This document shows, one piece after another, positions 57,020 to 64,000 of a stretch of DNA of 64,000 nucleotides (position 1 is its first letter; each line of letters begins with the position of its first letter). Under the pieces are notes generated by a model, which was not told the origin of the DNA, did no database searches, and worked only from the letters and a program-made list of their open reading frames with translations. The position numbers were made by a program, and so were the translations under genes. The stretch lies in the NCBI GenBank assembly GCA_016720825.1, contig JADKJV010000001.1, forward strand, positions 186,001 to 250,000, read 5' to 3'. This stretch comes from Chitinophagaceae bacterium (GTDB lineage: Bacteria; Bacteroidota; Bacteroidia; Chitinophagales; Chitinophagaceae).

Positions 57020-59648
57020 TCACTGCACATATGATTTCTGGGTCAGCACTTCGCCTTTTGAATCTTTCAGTTCCCATACATAAAATCCAGGGGGCAGTTT
57101 CCAGGAAAGCTGCACGGAACCTGTTAAAGCAAACTGATCATCTTTAAATAACCTTCCGGCCACATCATAAACACGAAGCCTGTATTGTCCCGGGAAGGAA
57201 GTTTTTATATCAAGCACCAGCCTTCCACTGAAACCTGAAAGCGATTTCACTTCAGCAAAAGGATAGTTGTTTTCAATTTTTTTAATGCCCAGGTAACTGG
57301 TATGTCCATCCCTGTCGGCCATTACCAGCCTGTAATACACAGAACCGGCAGGAGGTGTTGCATCGGTAAATGCATACACCTGCGGTTGCTGGTGATTGCC
57401 AGTACCATCCACAGTTCCGATTCCGGTATAATCCCTGCCATTCACAGACCGTTCAACCCGGAAATACTGTGCATCCGTTTCAGCACCAACTGTCCATTTA
57501 AGTGCCACTGTATGGCGAACCAGTGATGCTGAATATTCCACCAACTGCACGGGCAGGAAAATAGAAGTTGTGATACTAAACTGGTCGGCCACACAACCCA
57601 ACGCATCTGTTACAGTATACACAGTTGTGGCATTTGAAGGAGGGGTTACATTGATAGAAGCTGTTGTTTCCAGTGTGCTCCAGGTATAAGTACCAGGCCA
57701 TGAAGCAGTGAGTTGCCTTGTATCCCCGTTATGTATAGTGATATTGGATGTTTTATTCACATCCCGCATAATCGTGAACCTGTCAAAAATAGTTCCGTTA
57801 CCCCTCAGCATTTTGGCGTCAAGCCGGTTACCCTGTACTTCAAAATAGAATATGCCTGCATCACTCAGCGCCCATGGCATTGCTTTGGTGCCGAATCCTG
57901 CTTGTGTTCCTCCGCTGGCACCGGCAGTACCAGAAACCACATACACTGTTCCATGGCTGGTCGGGCCTGCATTATATACATAAGGACAAGTGGTATTGCT
58001 GGTATACGTTGCTGTTGAACTGCTTACTGCATGGGTAGCCGGATTAAAGGAAGCCCAGTTTCCGGTATAATTATGTATCAGGTAACTTCTTTCATAGCAA
58101 TGTGAGTGGCCGCATACAATCATGTCAACACCGCGTGCTTCGAGATAAGGGATAAAATTCGTTCTGATCAGCGGCAGTTCAGGGTCTGCGCCACCGCCAT
58201 TGTCTGAATCATGGCTGCCTTTTGTATAAGGAGGGTGATGCCAGTATGCAATAATCCATTTTCCGGTATTGGCGGCAAGATCATTATCGATCCATGTTTT
58301 CAGGATTGAATTTCCGGCTGATCCCATGTCCTTGTTGCTATCATCCGTTTCTATTCCCCAGGAATCCAATGAAAGGAAATGGATATTACCAATGTCGAAA
58401 GAGTAATAATTAGGCCGGTTTGATGCCACACCGCCGCATTCTCCCAGCTGGGGCACAGAAAAACTGTTGTAATAAGGCATCATACGGGATGTTTTATTAC
58501 CGGCTGCGTTTCCATAGTCATGGTTTCCGGGAGCAGGATAAAGTTTATGGTTCTTTAACAGGCTGCTTCCATAGATACCGAAGAAATTGCTGGTAAACTC
58601 AGCATCTGTTCCGCTGTTGTAGGCATTATCACCCAGCAGTATCCATGCATCAGCTGCATCTATACTGTTGGTGGCAAGATAATTCCGGTAATTGGCCAGG
58701 TTCTGGTCCTGGTAAGCAATATTGCCCCGGCCACAATCCCCAAATGCTGCAACCCGTATTACACGTGTGGTACTGGCTGGTGGTGCGGTAGTGAAAAACT
58801 TATCAGGATCGGGCGGGCATTTAATAGAGCTGTTACCGATGATGTAATAATATTTTGTATCGGGAGAAAGCCCGGTAACCCTGACAATATGTTCTGTTGT
58901 GCTTGTGGGATCTGTTACAACGATAGGATAACTTCCCAAAACAGTTCCCATTTCCACTTTTGAATTCTGGCTGGTGGATGTGCGCCAGCGGATGGTAATT
59001 GCTGTTTGGCCGCCTACCTGCAGGTATGGACCACGGAGCAGTGTTCCTGAAAATGCATCGTTGCCAACCAGCTCCATATCAAAACTCATATCGCCTGAAG
59101 TGGCAATATTCTGGTGGATTTCTACAGCAATAACGTTAGTGCCTGCACTGAAATAGGATGTCAGCAATGTTGTTGTCTGGGCCGTGTTACCATCATCTGA
59201 AGCAGCTGCACTGGCCAGCGTTGAATGCAAACGCCCTGCCGGCATATTGTTGCTGTATCGTTCTGTTCCATTGATATACACCACCACACCATCATCCCTT
59301 TTTATATTCATTGTAATTCCTGAATAAACGGAGGGATCTGTAATAGTGATTGTTTTACGGAAATAGGTTGTAATGTATTTGGGGCCGCAGGATGCTATGG
59401 GTGTACAACCACCATAATTCACAATGGTATTTTCATCACCATCTCCATAACCAAATTGTGCATAATCGGTTGTCCAGGCTGCATCATCAAAAGCACTGGT
59501 TTCCCAGTTAGCAGGACGGGTATTGTTGTCCAGGTATTTCCAGTTACTGCCGTATGCAATGAGGGTTGTCTGCGCATTAACAACGCCAGCCAGTATGAAA
59601 GGCAGGAAGAATAAGTACAGGATTCGGGTCCGGTAAAATTTTTTTCAT
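57020..59648 (-). CDS. T9SS-secreted purple-acid-phosphatase-like metallophosphoesterase (frameshifted near start)
   Basis: The ATG at 59648 opens a frame that shifts after five codons, because the A run after ATG (59639-59645) has one base too many. Removing it gives MKKFYRTRILYLFFLPFILAGVV, a signal peptide, and an open frame to the stop at 57020. The first domain (residues about 25-145) shares AYGSNW, YFRKT and RDDGVVVYING with the adjacent TSP3 protein. A purple-acid-phosphatase N-terminal fibronectin domain (WRTSTSQNSKVEMG) follows, then the catalytic domain: VAAFGDCGRG, LLGDNAYNS, GNHDYGN, YWHHPPY and CGHSHCYERS supply the dinuclear metal ligands. A fibronectin-like module and a T9SS domain end it. 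Phosphate-monoester hydrolysis outside the cell is inferred. Confidence 0.87.
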
Positions 59649-59981
59649 ACAATTTGGATTTTGGGTCAGCCAGTCGGATATAAAATTTCAACTTTATTAC
59701 CACGTTTTTCATGATCTCCAATTAAAAGGGTCATGAATAAACACTTAATAAGAACTATTACTGTAGTGTTTTAGTGATTTTACAACTGACCTGATTTTAA
59801 AAAATAATTATTTACTCTTAACTGAAAACAAGGAGTATATACTAGTATTTCTGAAACGTACTGATATACAACCTTCTGGAAATTTTAAAGAATCCGGTTT
59901 CCCGGACAGGGCTTCGTAGCCTTATTCATATACAATAATCCGGCCATACAGGTATAAAATGCACACACTTTGGGGCATAAA

Positions 59982-60008
59982 AAAACCCTCCCGCTAGGGG
60001 GAGGGTTT
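59982..60008 (-). terminator. rho-independent terminator of the BNR protein gene
   Basis: On the minus strand AAACCCTCCC pairs with GGGAGGGTTT around CCTAGC, followed by seven T. It is the main feature of the 416-bp gap 59649-60064; the rest is A+T-rich with no recognisable gene or promoter. Confidence 0.85.
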
Positions 60009-60064
60009 TGCAGGCATCACCCTGCAAATAATAACCAGCTACCTCGTTTAAATCATTTTTATAA

Positions 60065-63046
60065 TCAGTTCCTGACTAATTTGAATGTCTTTTTAACGGC
60101 ACCTGATTCCACTGTCATCAGGTAAACACCGGGAGGATAATTTTGTAAACCATAGATGGTATATACTCCTGATCCTGCCTGGCCCGCATATTCATTTTTA
60201 CGGAGCAGGGCACCGCTGCTGTTAAACAGGCGGATGACCATTTGCTGGTTATTCGACAGGTTATAGTTCAGCAATACATAATCATGTACCAGGTTTCCGG
60301 TTACAGAGAAATTCGTCTTCCCTGGTATCCTGATAAACACAACGACAGAATAACTGTATGTGCCATCATCTTCTATAATCTTAAGCCTGTAATAGTATTC
60401 TGACTGGGCAGGATTAACAAGATCACTGAACTGGTAATTTGTCTGCACCTGGCTGTTACGGAGTGTTACTGATTTAATAACATTGTAATTGCGGGCGTCA
60501 GCACTTCTTTCCAGTTCATATTTTGCAATACCTGATTCCTGTGACACTGTCCAATGAAGATCATTCGTTGTTGTCCTGTTCACGCCGCCAAAATCAATCA
60601 AAGTGGCAGGCAGGGTTGTACCGGTGAATAAATCGGTTCTGTATACGCCACGGCCATGTGTGGCGGCAATCAGTTTTTTATCTGAGCTGATCTGGAGATC
60701 CATAACCAGCATAGCGGCGATCGGGAAACCGGTATTAAAGTCAACCCATGAGTTACCACGGTCAGCACTTACATACACACCGAAATCACAGCCTGCATAG
60801 ATAATATTTGAATTATTAGGATCAAACACAAGTGCATTGAAAGGAACATCAGGCAGAACTGCATTAATCCTTCCGCTGCTGCCAATACCACCCAACGGAG
60901 CCCAGTGTGAACCACCGTCACCCGTTACGTAAATATGAGCTGTACCAAAACCACCGAGCGCCACAAACACGCTGTCATCATTGGTGGGACTGATAGCGAT
61001 ATCATTCACAAAACGGTTAGGCAGTTGTGAACCTACAATACCCATGATGCTGGAGAAAGGACGGTTGCCGGTGGTTGTACGGAGTAAATTAGGCGTACCC
61101 GTTACAATGATTCCATTCACATCATTATCGCTTTGTGCAAAATTGGATGTGGACACATACACTTTCTGAGAGTTATAAGGTGATACCGCAATGGTAATGG
61201 CTGTTTTATTCTTGGCATCAATATATGCTGTGGCAGTACCTGCACTTCCTGCAACGGGATCGTTCGTGAATGATGATCCGCCGTTGGTACTGATGTGTAT
61301 ATTATCAGATCCCAGGTATACAGAGTCGCCTTTTGAAGGAGCAAATGCTATGGGTGCCACAAAAGCTGTTCTTGAATCCGCAGTAAAGCCCCAGTAATTG
61401 GTTGATGTAGTACCACCGGCTCCTCCATTTGCTGAACGGAAAACCTGTTTGGCATCACGGCTGGCGAGCATCGTATCATCCTTGGTCGGGTGAATGGCAC
61501 AGGATGTTCCATCTCCACCACCCCAGCTTACCTGGTTCCACTGTGTTCCGTTAAATAATACCTGTCCATTATCCTGTAATCCGCCGATCATACGCTTTGG
61601 CGTGGCAGTGTTTTTAGATACACCCAATGATGCATAAAACTGGGTGGCATTCAGGCCTGTATTTATGACTGAGAAAGTTGAACCGCCATTGGTACTTTTA
61701 TAAATACCACCATCACAGCAAACATATATCCTGCCCCGGTTTACAGGGTCATATTTAATATCATGTATATCGGCATGCACAGTGCCCATAGTCGCTTTTG
61801 CCTGTGTTGATACCCTGTACCTGTACAGGCTTACACCACCAAAGAAGATGGAGTCAGTAGCAAAAGGATTTATAGCCACCGTATGCGCTACCCAAAACTG
61901 GTAAGAACAGTGATTGGTGGTTGTAGTCGCAGTAGTACCACCCACTACAGCCCAGGTAGCACCGAAGTCGGTTGACCTGTAAATTTCCCTGTTTGTGGCA
62001 GCTGTGCTTGAGCTGATACCGATACTGGCAAACAACTCTGTGGCACCTGCATTATCTAAATTAATATAACCTTCGAAAGCCGCTGGTAAACCTGTGGTGA
62101 TTTTTGCCCATGTGGGACTTGCATTATTTCCGTTTGTAGTACGGTAAACACCTTTATCAGCATTCACCATATTACCAACAGTGGCTACAATCTGGTTTGT
62201 ATTAGTGGGGTTAATGGCCACATCTTTTACATAAATTTTATTGAGGATCTGTGACCATACAGGTGATACTCCTGAAGCATTTGTACTGCGGTATAAACCA
62301 TCCGTAGCACAGGCATATACAGTATTCGGAGTTGTTGGGTCAAATTCCAAAGCCTGGATGGCAAACATCTGGTTGGTATTCTTCATCAGGATTTGTGACC
62401 AGGTTGTACCACCATCGGTACTCCTTAAGATACCAACGCCATACGTACCGCGTGTTTTCCATACATTGAATCCAATGTTGGAAGTATCCACCCGGCATAC
62501 TTCACCGGTTCCTGCATAAATAATATTTGAATTGGTGGGATCCACCAGCATCGCAGATACACCCAGCACATGGAATCCTGTATTAACAGAAGTCCAGCTG
62601 GAGCCGGCATTGGTGGATTTCCAGATACCGCCACTTGCGGAACCTGCCCAGAGATTATTCGGATTTGTTTTGTCAATGGCTACGCAAAGCACACGGCCTG
62701 CAATTACGTTTCCGCTGCCGTCAACAGATGGCCCGAGTGATGCCCAGTTGGAGAATGACTCAACACGGTTGTACACCTGTTCATTGTCATTCCTGATCTG
62801 GAGATACTGTTGCCAGGCTGCCGCATATTTGGCATCCAGGTTATTGGGTTCCGGATAAGCACGGGAATAGAACCACATGCCCAGTTGTTTATCTATACCG
62901 GCTTCGTTTTCTTCTTCTTCTTCACCGTTTTCACGGTATTCTTCTCTTTCTTCGTTTTCTTCTTTACCCAATTGATGAGGCTGGGTGCAGAAGTAACCAG
63001 CAACAGCGATAATTGCCGCTGTGAGCAGGATGATTGGTTTCTTCAT
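60065..63046 (-). CDS. T9SS-secreted BNR/sortilin-type beta-propeller protein
   Basis: The 993-residue protein has a signal anchor (PIILLTAAIIAVAGYFC) and then a very acidic stretch (KEENEEREEYRENGEEEEENE) before the folded part. At least eight BNR-type motifs (S(T/A)(D/N)GGxxW, e.g. STNAGSSW, STDGGTTW, SADRGNSW), spread over residues about 110-800, indicate one or two beta-propellers like those of VPS10/sortilin and xyloglucanase-like proteins. A fibronectin-like module (AKYELERSADARNYN) and a T9SS domain (VIRLFNSSGALLRKNEY, LQNYPPGVYLM) end it. BNR proteins can be glycosidases, but no catalytic residues were identified, so the activity is open. Confidence 0.85.
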   Translation of the reverse strand: MKKPIILLTAAIIAVAGYFCTQPHQLGKEENEEREEYRENGEEEEENEAGIDKQLGMWFYSRAYPEPNNLDAKYAAAWQQYLQIRNDNEQVYNRVESFSNWASLGPSVDGSGNVIAGRVLCVAIDKTNPNNLWAGSASGGIWKSTNAGSSWTSVNTGFHVLGVSAMLVDPTNSNIIYAGTGEVCRVDTSNIGFNVWKTRGTYGVGILRSTDGGTTWSQILMKNTNQMFAIQALEFDPTTPNTVYACATDGLYRSTNASGVSPVWSQILNKIYVKDVAINPTNTNQIVATVGNMVNADKGVYRTTNGNNASPTWAKITTGLPAAFEGYINLDNAGATELFASIGISSSTAATNREIYRSTDFGATWAVVGGTTATTTTNHCSYQFWVAHTVAINPFATDSIFFGGVSLYRYRVSTQAKATMGTVHADIHDIKYDPVNRGRIYVCCDGGIYKSTNGGSTFSVINTGLNATQFYASLGVSKNTATPKRMIGGLQDNGQVLFNGTQWNQVSWGGGDGTSCAIHPTKDDTMLASRDAKQVFRSANGGAGGTTSTNYWGFTADSRTAFVAPIAFAPSKGDSVYLGSDNIHISTNGGSSFTNDPVAGSAGTATAYIDAKNKTAITIAVSPYNSQKVYVSTSNFAQSDNDVNGIIVTGTPNLLRTTTGNRPFSSIMGIVGSQLPNRFVNDIAISPTNDDSVFVALGGFGTAHIYVTGDGGSHWAPLGGIGSSGRINAVLPDVPFNALVFDPNNSNIIYAGCDFGVYVSADRGNSWVDFNTGFPIAAMLVMDLQISSDKKLIAATHGRGVYRTDLFTGTTLPATLIDFGGVNRTTTNDLHWTVSQESGIAKYELERSADARNYNVIKSVTLRNSQVQTNYQFSDLVNPAQSEYYYRLKIIEDDGTYSYSVVVFIRIPGKTNFSVTGNLVHDYVLLNYNLSNNQQMVIRLFNSSGALLRKNEYAGQAGSGVYTIYGLQNYPPGVYLMTVESGAVKKTFKLVRN

Positions 63047-63113
63047 GGTAGCTTGGATTTTTGGATTTGACCCGTTGGTAATCGGGCTTGGTTTTAAATT
63101 TCAGTTTGTGATA

Positions 63114-64000
63114 CTATTTTTTCTGGATAATTAATTTCTTGTTTACGGTTTCATTGTACATCTGTACTCTCACCACATATACACCAGTTGCCCAATCCGG
63201 CCTTACCGGTATCTCCGTAAGTGTCTGTCCGATGTTCGTTAACACCTTTTTCTCATATAATTGCTTCCCGTTGGAACCAATAATGCTGATCACAGCGTCG
63301 GTTCTTTCTGTCGATTCAATCCCAATTGTTGCAACTGTTGTTGCCGGATTCGGACGGATACTGACCATGTCTGACAGTATTAACTTCTTCACTGACCGGA
63401 CTTCACTGTATTTATTGTTACCAGATACGCCGAGCAGTTTCAGCCTGTAATAAGTTATCCCTGCAAATGGCGCCGGATCTGTGTATTCATATTTTTTATT
63501 GCCGGTTGTACCATCGCTGGTTGACAGGCCGAGCATTGTCCAGTTGCGACTATCATTGCTCTTTTCTATTTCATAACCACCTGAACCATGATCTTCTGTT
63601 ACCGTCCAGTTCAGTTTAGCATAACTGTTACTGATCAGTGCAGCATTAAACTGCAGGTTAGATGCAGCCAGGGGATAATTATCAACATATAATTTATAAT
63701 CCTCCACCTCACCATTCATGAAATATCCGGTTGGGTGCGACGCCGTCATCCCCGCAGATGCGGAAGTAATACGGACGCGCATCCAGGTTGAATCACCAAC
63801 AGCAAATGAATTGGTTGCGAGCGGCCAGTACAGGTAAAAGTTCTGACTCACACCGGAACTGGGCACTGCGATAGGTGTTATACCCTCACTGGCGTCAAAA
63901 ATGTGGTTATTGTTATAATCCAGCCAGGCACAAAGTGTGGCCGGCGTGCCATTATTATTAAAACAGCCACTTGCACAGTGTAGCTCACGATACCCGGAGC
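63114..64000 (-). CDS. T9SS-secreted GEVED-domain protein (5' end outside the window)
   Basis: The minus-strand frame is open from the stop at 63114 to the window edge, covering at least 295 codons. It includes SGCFNNNGTPATLCAWLDYNNNHIFDASEG and GYFMNGEVEDYKLYV, the hallmark of the GEVED domain. A fibronectin-like segment (GGYEIEKSNDSRNW) follows, then a T9SS sorting domain (IRPNPATTVATIGI to KLIIQKK). The N-terminus, signal peptide and any catalytic part lie beyond 64000. It is the fourth T9SS cargo gene in a row, 67 bp upstream of the BNR gene. Confidence 0.85.
   Translation of the reverse strand, partial: SGYRELHCASGCFNNNGTPATLCAWLDYNNNHIFDASEGITPIAVPSSGVSQNFYLYWPLATNSFAVGDSTWMRVRITSASAGMTASHPTGYFMNGEVEDYKLYVDNYPLAASNLQFNAALISNSYAKLNWTVTEDHGSGGYEIEKSNDSRNWTMLGLSTSDGTTGNKKYEYTDPAPFAGITYYRLKLLGVSGNNKYSEVRSVKKLILSDMVSIRPNPATTVATIGIESTERTDAVISIIGSNGKQLYEKKVLTNIGQTLTEIPVRPDWATGVYVVRVQMYNETVNKKLIIQKK

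Noticed and set aside
59649..60064. Possible tRNA or small RNA in the 416-bp gap
   Set aside because: No cloverleaf or CCA-adjacent acceptor stem was seen; only the BNR gene terminator stands out.

Overview
The window looks like a chromosomal segment of a Bacteroidota bacterium, most probably Chitinophagaceae or a close relative (inference from gene content, not a database match). Three things point there. Many long secreted proteins end in type IX secretion (T9SS, Por) C-terminal sorting domains. Promoters carry the Bacteroidota -7 box TAnnTTTG. Start codons generally lack Shine-Dalgarno (SD) sequences. Family markers such as HmuY, DUF5777, DUF3098, SprB repeats, UMF1-type MFS and an RprY-like regulator agree. 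I see no tRNA, rRNA, insertion sequence, prophage or CRISPR array.

Layout. 1-1120: 5' part of ileS. 1.2-6 kb: a YadA-head-like secreted protein and a heme uptake pair (HmuY lipoprotein, TonB-dependent receptor). 6.6-12.2 kb: a minus-strand operon for two cytochrome-c-like proteins (one fused to five SprB repeats), a DUF5777 beta-barrel, a YceI lipocalin and an OB-fold protein, preceded by a small conserved protein and a Cys-rich AraC regulator. 12.3-19.1 kb: lpxA, an ABC ATPase, alanine dehydrogenase, tsaE, a copper-type P-ATPase and an OmpA-like protein. 19.2-28.8 kb: recQ, a HerA/DUF853 ATPase, an NTF2-like protein, a GroES-like protein, a response regulator, ruvB, a MarR regulator with two NAD(P)-binding proteins, and an M23 peptidase. 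28.9-39.1 kb: two giant T9SS cargo proteins (P-domain array; M36 metalloprotease) flanking a small secreted protein. 39.3-52.6 kb: housekeeping genes (leuS, ftsX, DUF3098, uppP, MFS, MBL hydrolase, flippase-like protein, ruvC, HIT, greA, 2-hydroxyacid dehydrogenase, ksgA). 52.6-64 kb: four more T9SS cargo genes in one orientation (TSP3 protein, purple-acid-phosphatase-like protein, BNR protein, GEVED protein).

The most interesting signals are: (1) a dispersed family of intergenic elements built from 7-bp repeats in inverted arms (about 6.2, 13.8, 24.8, 34.7 and 43.6 kb), with a related 4 x 7 bp repeat inside the leuS reading frame; (2) a greA leader with a perfect TATATTTG promoter box, a strong intrinsic-terminator hairpin and an 11-nt perfect SD, in a lineage that rarely uses SDs; (3) the cytochrome/barrel/lipocalin operon; (4) two identical 13-bp sites marking a MarR regulon.

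Caution on quality. Twelve genes, including lpxA, leuS, tsaE, ruvC and greA, are broken by about 15 small indels, many of them in short homopolymers. I read this as residual sequencing error, and annotate these genes as single frameshifted CDSs spanning both fragments.
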